From the NCBI RefSeq assembly GCF_039555335.1, contig NC_092635.1, forward strand, positions 56,394,258-56,458,257: DNA of 64,000 nt, written 5' to 3'. The notes below the pieces were generated by a model. The model did not search any database and was not told the origin of the DNA. It was given only the letters and a program-made list of their open reading frames with translations. This document shows positions 1 through 15,300 of this stretch, one piece after another. Origin of the DNA: Amphiura filiformis. Its lineage: Eukaryota; Echinodermata; Ophiuroidea; Amphilepidida; Amphiuridae. Position numbers and translations under genes: made by a program. The first letter of the stretch is position 1. Each line of letters begins with the position of its first letter.

Positions 1-220
1 CAAATCGGCCTTGACATCCAGTAGGCTCAGTATAGGCGAGTTATTATGTAACTCTTACACTATCTGGATAAATAGGATTTTGAATATCCAAAAAAAGCCC
101 ATTTCCCCATACCCAATGTGTACCAAATTTGAAGTTTATATACCCCTGCCTTGCAGTGGTTCTTAAATTGAATTATTGTTTATATGATATTTGTCTCTTC
201 ATTTCTTTTTTTTTTAACAG

Positions 221-350
221 CAAATTACTAAGCAACCAGTTATCATTATGGAATTATGTACTGGAGGTAGTCTTTATCACATGTTGGATGAGCCAGAAAA
301 TTGTTATGGTGTCAGTGAACAAGAGTTCAAAAATGTCTTAAAGGATGTAT
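221..350 (+). CDS. TBK1: TBK1-like exon A: kinase hinge and start of C-lobe
   Basis: A pyrimidine tract and AACAG precede base 221, and GTAAGT follows base 350. The exon enters in phase 0 and leaves in phase 1. It encodes [19 protein letters not shown], which matches the hinge region of TBK1 (LIMEFCPCGSLY in human). Confidence 0.93.
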
Positions 351-3300
351 GTAAGTCTAACTCATGTGTATCATGCAACAATCATGCAACAAAATGTGTT
401 TGTGGTCACAAGATGAATAAAGGTAAAAACAAGTTGAAAAGAGAAAACTATGTTTTTGGTTGCAAGAATCAAGGTAGAGATTCTCATCAACTTTAAAAGC
501 AACAAAATTCTAACCCTGCTAAATTTCAATGGCAAGTTTATTTTTTCTAAACTTTAATGCTAAAAGAGAGAAAAATAAGTACAATGTGTACACTGTACAG
601 CAAAGAAGGGTACCTCTGTCAGCAGAACATGTATCTCTTTTACTACATACCAGGCAACAAAATATCAGATTGCTCGGAGAACAGATGGTAGTCAGTAGTC
701 CACACAAGTTAAACAATAGTGCAAAGGAAGTCAGATATTGACAGATACCTGTCCATTCAAGCAGTTACTTGAGTCAACCTAAAAAGAACTGAAACCAATT
801 CATGGCATGAATTTATAGGGCCAGGGCATGGTAGGATTTATGTAAGCATATCTAGACATTAACACCTAAAATCAGGCTTACTAAACTTTAACCAAGTGAC
901 CATGTGGATGGGGTTGTCGATGTAGATGGCGGGTAAGGGCATTTCTACAGGACAGGCAAGTGTAGCTGACAGTCTGGTGTTAGCCTGATAAGATCCAATG
1001 GTTACAAGGGCTTTGTTATGTGTTTGCCCAGCTTTTTCAGATGAGCCACGGGGAGAGAGCGGATTTGATTTAATTTTTTTGTCCCGCAGAGATTTTAAAC
1101 ACAGAACCCATCAAACCATAGGCAAAGACCTTAACATTGACCAGTGTGATTTTTGGAGAGATTGAAATATTTTGCCTGGAACTAGCATAACTTGAAGCAG
1201 GTGTTGGTTGATGTGTGCAAATACATTGTTTTGATATGGCTGTTCACAAATTATTGCGTATCGTAACATATTTGTGTATTTCAAAACCAGGTGAAGGAAT
1301 GAAACATTTAAGAGACCAGGGAGTTGTCCATCGTGACATCAAACCAGGCAATATCATGAGGGTTCTTGCTGAAGACGGTACCTATATATACAAGCTGGCT
1401 GACTTTGGTGCAGCCAGAGAACTCCACGATGAAGAAAACTTTATGTCACTTTATGGTACAGAGGAATATCTTCATCCTGATTTATATGAGAGGGCTGTGT
1501 TGAGACAGCCGATCAGGAGGGCGTTTACAGCGCGTATTGATCTGTGGAGCATAGGGGTGACATTCTTTCATGTAGCTACTGGAGTGTTACCATTCAGACC
1601 TCATGGTGGCAGGAAGAACAGAGAAACTATGTAAGTTGTCATGGCAATTGATCTGAGTGGTTATAAACAGTGAAAGTTCAACCTTTTTTCTTGAAAGAAG
1701 TTGTTAAAAAGTAAGGAATACAAGTACAGGTGAGTGTCTAGGGAAGGTGTAATGAGAATGAAACTTACAGAAGGGAAGACATTGGTTCTAAATTCAGAAA
1801 TAGATTATGTAATTAAAATTGTTTAATCTGGTGGCTCTGGAAAGAGCTGTTTAATGAAATAAGTGTTGGATTGAGAGGAAAAAGTAAGTTAGAATACAGC
1901 TTGTTTTATGTAATTAACATTGATTAAAGTGGTAGCTCTGGAAAGAGCTGTTTGATGAAGTGAGTGTGAAATTGACAATAAAAGTGAGTTAGAATACAGC
2001 TTGTTTAATGGCTCTGGAAAGAACATTTAAAAGTGCATTTAAAAATCAGCATTTAAAAATGCTGGTTTTGAAACTTGTGACATTAAGTAGACAGGAAGTG
2101 TTAATGTGTTTGTGGTTCTGTGTGTTTCTCAGGTTCTTTATCACAACCAAGAAAGCATCTGGTGTAATATCAGGAGTGCAAAGGGAATCATCAAATGGAC
2201 CAATAGAATGGAGCAATGAGCTACCCAAAACTTGCAGGCTGTCACAGTATGTAATATCTATTATGTATACAAATATTAAGAAAAATCGTTTGAGCTTATT
2301 GTAAGGCCAGACAAAAGTAACCCTTTGTCCTTTGTCCCAAGCTTTCCTGGATTTTTTTTTTTTTTTGTAAAAGGAAGTACCATATTTCTAACAAATACAT
2401 GAAATTAATTATGATATTTTGGTGAATATGGATTGTTGCAAACAAAATAAATTTTGGCCTTAAAAATGGAATGTTATTTTCATATTTGCAGAGGATTGAG
2501 AACTTGTGTAACCAAACTGTTACAAGGACTTCTAGAATGTAATCCTGAGCACATGTGGACATTTGAAGAATTCTTTGACTGTGCTCGCAATATCTTAGAC
2601 ATGAGAGTCATAGATGTATTCTCAGTATCCACCTCTCAGCTTCTCAAGGTCTACATTGACCCCAAACTGACCTTGGCAGAATTCCAAGAAGATATTGCTC
2701 AGCAGACTAGTATTCGTGCAAGTTCTCAATCAATATACTGGGATAATGAACATTTTATTCCTGAATCATCTGTGAAATGCGAAAGTTTTCCTGCAACCTC
2801 TGAAGACCAGCCGTTGTTGTTACTGGATAAAGGTGCTGCAGAATTTCCAAGACCAGTGCCTCCTGCTCAGCGTAAGTATATCTTCTTGTTTATACTCATT
2901 CAATGTTTTGTCTTGTCTCTATATATTGTACTGTTGCTTTAGAATGCATTTCTTGTCTTTACTTGTGCTTGATTTCTAACCCAAAAGATTTTTCGGTACA
3001 AGACTAAAATCTTCACTGCCAAATTGCTCTTATTCTTAACTTGTTACCCTTATTTTTATCTAAAATACCTGCACTTTTTAAGTGGCTCTTAAAGTAGTAA
3101 AGTTTCCTGTGTATTTCATGTTTACTGCACCCTTAAGGATCATGTGGTTATGATTTCCTCATACAGATGAACACCAAATAAAGTTCTATAAACCATTAAC
3201 TATAGAGGGCGCTGTAATCAAATTATTTGGAGTGCATAAGGCAATTCTAGGTTACACAGGGATGGTAGTACGTAGTAGTTTGGTATTCTTTAGTATGTTG

Positions 3301-6300
3301 AAATCATGGCGATATGTGTTGAGTGACATTATTGATCAGAACCAACTATTTGCCTATTTTCACAGCCAAGTTACCACGAGTGACAACACAGTACTCGCTA
3401 GACAATGATGATGTACCTGTGGCCAAGGTATGTAAAACACTACTGTGTAGTTCAGGAACCCCATATATGGTCTTCTGGGCTGCAACTGCTGGCGTTAATC
3501 ATGATTACTTGATATTTATTAACTATTAATTTTACATCATTAGGTCTGGATTTATTGTAGGAGCTCATACTAAGTAGATGTAAGTATAAAATGTGATGTT
3601 TGTTTGCGCTGTGTAACATTTCGAGGAGTTTAAAAGTCATGTGAAGTCCATGTCACATGAAATGATACCTTACACATATGTCGTCTGCTCAGTGCCAGAA
3701 GTAGGTAAGTGCAATAGCTGCCCTGTGAACATTTGGCAATTTACACACAGTATATTGTACTCATCTACACATGGCAGCTATTGCACTTACCCACTTCTGG
3801 CACTGAGCAGTTGATATGTACTTGCTTCATTTTGGATTTGAGAATTCATTACTGTACAAAGAGCAAAACCACTTTAGCATGTTAAATCTTTATTACTACA
3901 TTGCTACACATACACTGGCCCAACATGATAAACTGAACAAATGAAACATTTTCATTATATTATCTTTTTTATCAACTTGATCTTTTTTAATTTCCAATAT
4001 TAATACAAGCTTAAAACTTACACTAGTGACCACACTGCAATCCAAATACTTTTCTCACAATACAATCAATTGGGCTCTGTGTATTTAGTTTTAGGTAATT
4101 TTATGTGGCATGGATTTGATATGAAAGCAATTTCCAAGATAATGTGCGATAACATTGGATTATTTTGTGATTTTTACCAATAGATGTGCTCTGCTGTTCT
4201 CTTCTTCAACCTGCAAATCCTGATGAGTGTTGTTCTGATGCAGAGACTGTTTGGTGATGCAGTCAAGATGCTTATGTAAGAATGATGGGTAGATGTCTGG
4301 GAAAGAGTCTACTATATCCAGGGGCATATCAAGATTCTCGGGGAGGGCAGTGTGGGCCCTTTTAACATCTCCTTTATCAGCCCTATCCCAACCCACATCA
4401 CACATCATGTTCACATTTGCTTGGGGCCCCTGAATCCTCGGGCCCCTTGACTTTGTCCACCCTTTCCACCCGATTGCTACACACCTGTCTATAACCTTTG
4501 ACCCTAATTATAACCATGACCGAAAACCAACTCGGAGATAATATATCTTAGCTTAGCCATAAAGCATTGAACATTCATCAAACACTACCTAAGTATATTT
4601 ATTTTAACTTTTATTATAGCATACTATTATTTTAAATAACAATTATGCTGAATAAGGGGTAGTATAAATTTGAATGGTTTGCATAATTTTTCCCCAGGTA
4701 CATGTACATGTACTTATTTATAAAAAATAGTGTATGTATCCAAGGGCTTATGCAGCCAGCTGTGTAGGGAGTGTTTTACACACCTAAATTTGTAAGTTTT
4801 TGCCCACATGGCCTGTAAGTTGAACACAAATCCTTAAATTTACACTCCCAGGTTTTTTAATTTACACACCCAAACCATCAAATCCTAGGAATGAAAAAAA
4901 GCAAGGTATTGTGTCCTCGTCCGTTGGATTCACCATTACCCACTTTTTCATCAAATCCTACCTAAGGCCTTGTATGTATCCTGAATTATTTGTTTTCCAT
5001 TTTAGAGTCCAGTATAATAATAATATTCATTTTAGTTCATCAGTGGCAAAATGAAATGTTCAACTACAGTACTATATACTAGCCATGTGGTATCCATTAA
5101 TTATTAATATCAGATTACGAGCAAAAAAGCATGGTTACCATGGTTACCTGCTAAGATAATCATATAATTTGGTACTGCCTGTGCTGCTGAGTTAAAGGCT
5201 GACAATATAATGGTTGTATAGGCTGCATGCCCATTGTTTGTGACATTGGTTGAAAAGCCTGCTATAAAATATGCAACGTTGGATCCTCCTGACATGACCA
5301 CGATTCATGTGATCTGTCATATCAGTAATCTATGCGGCAGTCTTGTACATAATCACTGCAAACTGTTGGGTAACAATCATTTTGATACTAAAAATTATTG
5401 CTACACATAGAAATACACTGGCACGAAATGACAAAATGAATAAACCAAATGAAGACTGCAAATAAAAAAAAAGGTAAACCGCTAAAAATTAATAATTAAA
5501 ATAGTTCATGTCAAATTTTGGTCACTACCATTGTCCACAGGGCTGTAAAAAAACAAGTTAAGGGGAAAACCGGTTTTGCCACTTGAAAGGTTTTCATTTG
5601 TTTATGTTTAACCTCTTGAAAGGTTTCCGATTGTTTACAATTCAACTATTGTTTTCGCAACAACAATAAAGCACCTCAGGTATGCATGGTATACAATGCA
5701 TTGTCATCCAGTGCAGTGTTTAATGAATAGAACGTGTGCAATCAGGCATGTGTGTCACAGGTACCAAGCCTTTTTCCCAGGTCCCTGTTGCATTTTTTGA
5801 CATCTGATGATAAAAGATTTTTAAAAATAATTTTCCATTATCATGTGATTAAAAACCCATGACAATATTTAGTTTTGAAATGAAAATATTTTTGAAACCA
5901 AATCAAAATGACCTCTTATTTTTTTTAAATGCATTTCATTTTAAGGAGCATTAATTTTATCATTTGTATATGTCGACAAAACTTGGACAACAATTTTCTT
6001 AAACACCTTTGATAAGAATGTTCAATATTATCTAGAAACAACTGACTTGGTAAGAAAGGTCATGACACACAACAAACTGTCCATTGTTCAATGTCCTTGA
6101 TGGTATAAAACTGTCCAATTGCAGGGGAAAAGTAGGAGTTAAGTTTGTTAGTCTGTTAGCTTGTTGTGATCACACAATGCAGGGCTTCAGGCGGCCTATA
6201 TTTCCTATTTTTCCTATATTTTTAAAAACATTATTCTTTACTTGCACTAGTGAATTTTATATAGAATTGAAAATTTCCACAGTCAAACAGGTAGATTTTA

Positions 6301-9300
6301 CTGGCCTCTATTTTTTGCCCATGATTTATAGCCATCATACCAGTCCAAAATGATGTACACATCTTGCAAAAACTAAAGTATCTTTGGGAATTTTTTCCCG
6401 CAGCAATAGTTACTGGTCTCTAATGCCCACTCTATTTGACTTCCGCTGTCCTATATTTTCATTCAAAACGTTCCTAATTTATTCCTATATTTTTGCAAGG
6501 GCTGGCTTGAAGCCTGGCACAATGCCCCTTTAAACATAACATCCTGAACTTGTTTCTATTAATAACACTTCAACCAGGAAACATCCGACACAGATTAGAT
6601 TCCTTGGCAACTATCATGACTATCAGACTATCAAAATAACCAGATGCTCTTAATGATGCTTTTAATTAGTATCTTTTGGAAATTCCAATACCTCTCTCTC
6701 TACACCTCTTCAGTTTGTGAGGCATTTTACTATTGTTAGAAATGAAATTGTTACATTTTGTTGTTATAAGAGGAAGTAGTTGACTTTTGGTTAACATCCA
6801 ACATAAATATAGTTCCCTCTCACTTAGTTTTGATTAGTACTTCTGGAAATCCCACCACTGAAGCATTCTAATATTTAGAGTGTGATTTTAATACTTAAAT
6901 AAATATGCCCGAAACTAAAACTTAACAAGCGAAACTTACAATCAAGTTTGCATCATATTATATGACACAATCTGGTGTACATGTATGATATATGACATTG
7001 AAAAGTTCAAAATGTAATATATTATAATTATGAAATTGCACAGAAGATAAACGTTCCAATGTTCAAAAGCCCACAAGGTGTAGCATATGTACAGTTTGAG
7101 ACTATTTTACTGACCAAACTTTGGTTTGTAGGCCTGTCAGTATCACAATTTCATTATAAGCAACATCAGGCTTAAAGGAAGTGATTGACATATTTTTGCA
7201 ACCAAACAGTTTGAGTTCTGTATCACCAATCTTGTATGATATTTTCGAGAACTTAATTGTTTAGTATATATACAGTAAGCCAAAAAATTAAGGTACCAGT
7301 TGCGTTCACCCCCTGTATATCCTAAATAAAGGCAAACATGTCATAATTGGAACCAACAGCCATTAGCTGCATCTTTCAGCTCGAATTTAAGACCTCATTT
7401 GTTGACATTGTCCAAGAAATAAAGACACGACGATCCAAAAACCCACGGAAGATGCAAATATAAAAGTTGCAGTTTGCCACATTACATGCCCTATTGATTT
7501 GTACACAAAGCGTACGCGAACAAGATAACTAGCGCTGTGCTTTCATTGATTAGCACGAAAAATTAGCATCGTGCTTTCATTGATTAGAACACAAAAGTGC
7601 AACTTTTTATTTCGTATCTTCATCAGGTTTTGGACTACCGTTTCTTTAATTCTCAACCAATTTCAACAAATAAGGTCTTAAATCAGAGCTACAAAGTACA
7701 GGCATCTGCTGCTTGTTTTAATTTTGACACATTTGTCTTTATTTAGAATATTCAGGGGTGAACACAACTGCTACCTTAATTCTTTTGCTTACTGTATATC
7801 AAGTTGTTCTTCCTGATATTCTTGCCAATCTGTATTTAAACTATTACAGGGAAAATATCTGTTTTTATTATTATTTTGATAGTGTGACCAGATCAACAGC
7901 TTCACCCCCCTCCCCCCTCCCCCCATTTGTCATCAAACAGATTTTGGTATCAGAAAAAAGCTCATATTTTTCTCATTACATGTACCACAGTAAAATTATT
8001 ATTTCAGATTATTTCAATGGTAGTCCTCAATGTAAGATAGAAAACAGAAAATAAACAAAATCTGACACACTTTTTAAGAGTACATATAAAAAGGAATAAG
8101 TTGGGACAAGTCAATACAGTGGTTCAGAAAAGTAAAAACAGAAATCTGACACAATCTCTGATCCACTCAGACCAATGGTGGAAATGTTGAAATTAATGTT
8201 TAGGTAAAAACAAGTTGCAAACAACTTGGAAAACATGCACAAGTTTTTTGATTTTCATGACATCACATCTAAGTATGCTTTGCGATAATAAAATTTAGAA
8301 TAAAGATACTAGGTAGTGTTTGATGATCCTGTCAGTCAAACTTCACGCTGCCTGTGATTGGTTAGTAATTTTAGAAGGGAGGCTGATTCATCTCATGCAT
8401 TCACCAGAGAAAAGGAATCACAGAAAATGTGGCTGATGATGTTGGTACTTGTACAAAGCAAAAAGCATCTTTTTAGGCACTGTTGACAGCCTTCAGAAAA
8501 AAGTTTCTTATAATTAAGACCTAACTTTTGAGACGGTTTGTTTGTTTGATTGAAGGTGATAAACTAACCATAGGGTATGCTGATGTGTGCTTTCACTACG
8601 TTCAGAAATTGTAATCATCACGACAACTCATAAATAAAGCATCTCCGAGTTTGATTGACAGACATCAGATGCAAATAGTAAAGAGAGTCCACTGGTGTAT
8701 GTATATATGTTGGAACTCAACACCAAACAAATAGACCATTTGAAGCACTAAATATTGAACTGGATGGAACAAGCTTAACAAGAGTAAATAAAACCAAATT
8801 TCTTGGAGTTCAAATTGATGAAAACTTAACATGGAAGGACCAAATAGGGGGAGTTTCAATGACAATATCCAGAAATATTGGAATTATTAATAAACTGAAA
8901 CATTTTGTACCAAGACATGTATTGTATACCCTTTATTGTACACTTGTTCTACCATATGTAAACTATGGCATTATAAGCGTGGGGAAACGCATGTAAAACA
9001 CATTTGGATCAATTTTTAAACTTCAAAAAGCGTGCTGTTAGGAATATATGTAAAACTAGTTTTAGGCACCATAGCAGACCATTATTCATTGATCTAAATA
9101 TATTGAATGTATGTGAATCTTATAAATTGGAACTTGGTGTACTTATGTACAAACATATTAATGATGACTTGCCAAACATATTTGAGGAATACTTTTGTAA
9201 AAGACATGAAATTCATAGCCACAAAACTAGGAAAAACGATGATCATGATATTCAGAAAAGAAAAACAAACTTTGCGAGCAAAGGTGTCAGGACATCAGGG

Positions 9301-12300
9301 CCTTCCCTTTGGAATGACCTTCCTCTCAAATTAAAAAATGCTATGAATGTTAAAACTTTCAGAAATCAATTAAAAAAATATTTATTAAATCAAACTTGGT
9401 TGTAATTTCATGTACATGATTCTTTAGAGCGATTAATGTCTTAATTTATCTACAAATTGTGTATGCTAATTCTATATTTATACATTAATCATGCTGATGC
9501 TTATGTCATTTCAATGATGTTATATTCACTGTGGTGACATAAACATTATTTAAATCATGTTTGTTTATATTATGTCTTAGGGGATGATCACTTCTGGCCT
9601 TCATGGCCTTTTGATCATCTCCTCCATGTCATTTTACTCGTCTTTTTTTTTTGTCTTTTTGTTTTTTTTATATATTCTTGCTTGTTGTTTAACGTTGTTG
9701 TCAATGTAGATGATGTGGAAAATAAATACTTACTTATAACTCAAATTGTTGTCTCCCGTATCAACATATATATATATATATATTTTTAAAGCTTTGAATA
9801 AATGGCAGTTTGATTTTATTTTTTATTACTTACAGTACTGTGTTGAGGAATCAACTGCAGCAACTGAGACAACATGTTGTGGAACTGAAAGCCAGTGTTG
9901 TTGGCATCCAGCACTGTCTGAATGGCATGTCACATAGTATTCCCATTGACTTGGTACACACTATGTCTATACATGGAGATGACGCAGTCAAAGCTTTATG
10001 TAATAGCATGAAGAAAGTATGGGAAGAAACAAACTCATTGAAAAGCAGATCTGCTGATTTAATGACTGAATACTTACTCACTGAAGGCAATTTAAAAGGT
10101 TTATTTGATGACATTATTAAAGAAAATACACTTACTAAATCTTGGGATGGAGTTATTTCTGATTTTGGACTCAAATCTTGTGAAAAATGGTAAGTATGCA
10201 AATGCCTAGTTTTGGTTGCTAAGTTACATGCTAGATAGATGTGCTTTTATTAATGACATATCTGAATGATATAAACAGCTCTTTTTAGAGCCACCTTTTT
10301 GGACCTATCAGTGAATACCTGCTACAAGAAATCAAGGCCCACCCCAGATTTTGTTGAATGACAGTGAAATGGTTCAAATCAGTGTTGGGGGACTCAAGTT
10401 GAGATTTGAACTTGAGTCTGGACTTTTCAATAGACTTTTCAATATGCTTTTCAATAGACATAAACTTGACTTGGACTCAAACTTGACTTGAATTTATACT
10501 GGATGAACTTGACTCCAACAATGCTGAAAACCTATTGGTGCTTTCATTGAACATCTGTCTTACAAGCTGTCTTTTGTCTACTCACTTCATGTAGTTTGGC
10601 AATGCACTGGTAATAATGAATCACATATCTGAATAAACAGCTCTTTTTAGAGCCACCATTTATTAGCAGTACACATGACACAGTGTTGAATCTATAAATA
10701 TGCAAGGAACAGTTTTCCCCACTGAAAGTTTACCAGTTGACACCTGCTGAGAATGGATTGGAATATCATAACAACCGGCATTTTCATAGTATTTCTGTTG
10801 CAAGAAATAAAGAGCTTAATATTTAAGAAATAAAGGGTAATGCATGATCCTTTACACGAAAATAATGTGTCAGAGGCAGTAAAACGTAAATAATGGGTGA
10901 GGCGCAGCCGAACCCATTATTTAAACGCTTCTACTGCCGAGACACATTATTTGCGTAAAGGTCCGTTCATACTACCACCGCATTTGCGCGCGTTGTTTTT
11001 GCGATGCGGTGCGTTGCCGCGACTGCGTCATACTGCAAACTACTGCATTGCGATATCGCAATGAAGTTAAATACATTTTAACTTGGAAATGCGACGAGTT
11101 GCGTTGAGTTGCGGCAAAAAGTAATCGATATATCGGCAAAGCAACGCATCGCAAATGCGGTGGTAGTATGAACGGACCTTAAAGGATAATGCTGCACCCT
11201 TTATTTCTATTCTATTACCACAAAATAGTTTGATTTAAAGAGAAAATATCAAATTTTTTGCCCAAATATTTCAAGTTGTTTACCTCAAGGTGGAGCGCAT
11301 CTGGCGTAGCCAAAGCGTATGCACATTCCAATAACACAACCTAACATTCCATTCTCCCTATAAGCAGGTATGCACATACAATAACACACCCCTGACATTC
11401 CATTCGCCCTACATAAGCAGGTGTGCTGTGCGCTCTGCTGTGCGCTGTGATGATAGAAGAACATAAAGTTTGTTGCCCTTGACACTTTATCGCTAATTAA
11501 TGGTCTGTCACGTGACGCGTTTCAACAAATCACAGTGCGCGATTTTGAATAATGGGTCGTGGGGATAATAGAATTGCAGATAGAAACGTCAATATTGTAT
11601 TCTGATTAAAGATTTGATAACTAGCACTAGAGGGCAGTATATTGGTTTGGGCAGTGAAACATTTGTTATAATAATGTTTTGAATAAACTAATAGAGGGCA
11701 GCATTCGTGGTTAATTGACAGTGTCTAAGAATTCTAGTACAACTTGATTTTTACAGTTGATGTTGAAGTGTGCTGTCTGCTTTTGTTTGTATAATTGATT
11801 GATTTGAGTATATTAGGCAACCACAATGGGCAATTCAACCATGGATGTTATTCAGGATAATTTTAGTTTTTTTAGGGTTAGGGTTGCGGTTTATTCCATT
11901 TTCAGTGGTTTTTAAGCCAGATATCAAAGATAAGTGTTCTTTAAAAAAATGATAAAATCAGTGCTTTTACAAATACAGCTTAAGTCTCTTCTACTGACCC
12001 TTTTGCATTACGTTAGTATGTTGTACAGCTACAATTATGGTGGAATTGACCCTATCGGTTGCATCATATGACTTGTCGATTCTGTTTTATTAACCTGAAT
12101 TTGTGGTTTCTTTTTTAGCATTGGTAAATTTGGGGTCTTAAAAGATGATGTGCGTAAGATATACTCCCAGTTTAAGAGAGACAAACAGGCTAAAACTTTA
12201 TCCTACAATGAAGAACAGATTCATAAAATGGATAAGTAAGTATCTCACACATCTACCGTAAAAAGTTGATAGTTAGCATATGTGCTTACTATCGAGTGCT

Positions 12301-15300
12301 TTTAAAACATACAAACATGAAGAGCCCCATCCACAAAAGTGTAAAAGGTTTCGAGCAAATCATCGATACACATAGCTTTATATATAAAAAAATAAACCTG
12401 CAAATGTGTGTCTGAACTCCATTTTGAAAAAAAAAGATTGTTTGCTCGTCTTCCACCGACCGACACTAATCTGGAAAGGTGTTTTTTTTGTTTTACTGTA
12501 CAAATGACCCTAATTTTGGAAATTCCAAAAAAAGTTTTTTTCTTTCAACATTTTTGACATCCTGAAAAGGTTTTTTTTTACAGTTTTTACACACTTCTAA
12601 ACCGTTTAAAAACATGAATGAAGTGGTATACAGTAGAGAAATATCCCAATTCACAACTATTTGGGCTATTTATTAAGCTAATTAAAGCATACAGGTTTTG
12701 GCATGACCTTTAAAAATAATAATAATGATAATAATAATAATAATCCCGACCGACCCAATTCTGAAAAAGTTGTGGAAGGCAAGCATCTTTTTTATTTGGC
12801 CTTAGCTCAGTTGGTAAAGCGCCAGACTTTGGTACAGTTTCATGTTTCAAAAGCGCTCGATAGCAAGCACATATATGCTAACTATCGAGTTTTTTATACG
12901 GTATTTGAATTTTATGTGCTAGCTCAGGGATGGCCAACCCACAGCCTGTGGGCCACATGCAGCAGCCCTCAATGATATGTCCAATGTGGCCTGCCAAGCC
13001 AAAAAATATAATGATGAATATATTGGTATATTAAAACAGCAGTTCGTAATAACACTGTAGGCAGCACATCAAATTGTCTGAACTTTGCAATGTGACCCTC
13101 GGGGCCAAAAAGGTTGGCTACCATTCTGCTAGCTTAACAAAATATGGGTCAAAAAGGATCAAATGACATTTTAAGGTATATTTTTAAAATGATGCAACAC
13201 TGTCAGTAAGTAGATGTTTGCAAATAATTGAGTGTGGCTCTGGCTCTAATATATTTTGGGCATGTACACTTTCTATCAAGCTGGTAACTTTTATGAGTTA
13301 CCTGCCTGACTGGCTAGTGGTCAAAAAAGTTCGAGTAAACCCCTGAATATATCTCAAAACCTTTTTAAAGTTTACAAATCTGTGAAGCTATCTCTATTTT
13401 CTATGTCTACTTCCCTTAATTATGTCTTTAAATATCTCTTCATCCTCACCATTCTAAATTTTGCCAATTTAATATCCACATCAATGTTGAGTAACAAGAG
13501 ATAAATAACTCACCATCTATTTTGCATTCACAGGGAGAAACTAGGAGTTAAAAGTACCCAAGCTATGTCATTATATCAAAGTCATTGTGAAGAAAGATGG
13601 CGATCACTCCATAAGGCACTTAGTGTATGGTATAGGTAAGTTACTGACAAATATTATAGTTTGTGGTGATTTTTTTGGGTTACCTGAATGGGTGATACCA
13701 TTTGAAATCTACACTCCCTGTTTGGGAGGTTAAGGTCGTGTCTTCCATAGGGGGTGTATGGATTAAAACTGGAATAGCCATTGAATAACCAAGTGATTTA
13801 CACAAACTAAAACTTATTATTTAAACTTCATCAAACTGATATTAGTGTAAATTACCTGATTTTAGGCTTGTGAAATCAACTTATAATTTAAACTTCATCT
13901 AGCTGGGATTTCTTTTGGAATACCCTACCACTGTACATTTCCAATGGTGTCTTTTAATTATGAACGACCCATACACATACCGTATTTAGTCAAATAAACG
14001 CCCCGGGCGTTACATTTTCCCAAGGGGCGTTTATTCAAGGTCAATTTTAGAACGATAATTCCCGTTAAAATCATTAGGTAAAGTAAAAACACACACTAAA
14101 ATGACGAACTATGAACTAGAAACACTGACTTCTGGCTCACTTCCGGGTTTCTGATACAGATTTTTGCCTATTATTGACACTATTATCGACCATGTGCGCA
14201 AATTGGTAAGCTTGCTACACAAGATATCGGCATTTTTGAAACATCTTGGTTGAAAAAAAGTGGTGGGGGGGGGCGATTATTTGACGAAATACGGTACACT
14301 GTGAATGTCAAAAATGGTAGGGTATTCTAAAAGATAGCCTTTTGTCCCATTGATTGTGTGTGGGGGAGGGAGGGCAAAGCCAAATTTTCATCCCCATTTG
14401 TCAGTTTTATTGTCCCATTTTCAGTCACTTTAATGACACTTGACTCCTTGCCATCCCCATTTTCTGGGAGGGGAAAAATTTGCCTTTCCCTGGCTACACC
14501 ACTGATAAGGCTGACAAATTGTATTAATCATGATACATTTCCTTGTTATTTCTCAGACCTTTGTGTGACTACAGAACCAGAGTTGCCTCAGTAGATACAC
14601 AATTAAGTAGATTAATAGATGCCTATCAACGATTAGAAATACAAGTTCAGGAAATGGATGCTACCGTACAGAGACGTGTGAGTGAATTCAACAGAGCTTT
14701 ACATGTGGAATTGACTAAACCCAAACCAGAATTGCCTATTATTGTACCCCAGGTAAGAAAGAAAGAGTACTTCATTATGAATTCGGCAGACAGCCAAATC
14801 CCGATTCGTCTTTTTGATAAATTAATATTACTCGTGAATTATTTTGAATTAGAGACCAAGGGATCAATTTTCCAACAGTGTTTATCGTGATAATAAGCGT
14901 AAGAGGGCAGCATACAGGGTTCAATACGGTCGACGATTATCACAGTTAAAGTGATAAGCTGCCCTCTTGAGCTAAAGCATTGATCCTTGCTCGCTAATTC
15001 AAAAATAGTTTATGTGTAACATGAATTTACTAAAAGCTGAATATATTTATTTGAAGAGTTTATTGTTCTGCTTGTTTCTTTTTCTTTTGACTAAATGAAG
15101 CTTCTGACGTGTAGCCAAATTGAGAAGACACACTCATTTTTGGTTGCGATGTGCATTGTGTCACTTAAATCAAATTTATATTCAGACAGAAATTGTTCAC
15201 TGCAAAATATACACCAAGGTCTTACCATGTAATATAATCAATGCTCAAAACAATAGTTTTGTGCTGATATTTTGTCATTTCTTTTGACCATAAGAAATTT

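Larger units (their letters stand above)
4276..9835 (+). other. Large kinase intron
   Basis: About 5.6 kb. It contains the Tc1-like fold-back element (7273-7794), the truncated LINE (8715-9737), a TA microsatellite near 9765-9783, and an opposite-strand Gln/Pro/Met-rich open segment near 5142-5262. Nothing else was recognised. Confidence 0.7.

Noticed and set aside
12798..12870. tRNA gene suggested by TAGCTCAGTTGGTAAAGC
   Set aside because: The A box is good, but no matching acceptor stem, anticodon arm or clean B box follows, and it lies inside a fold-back transposon.
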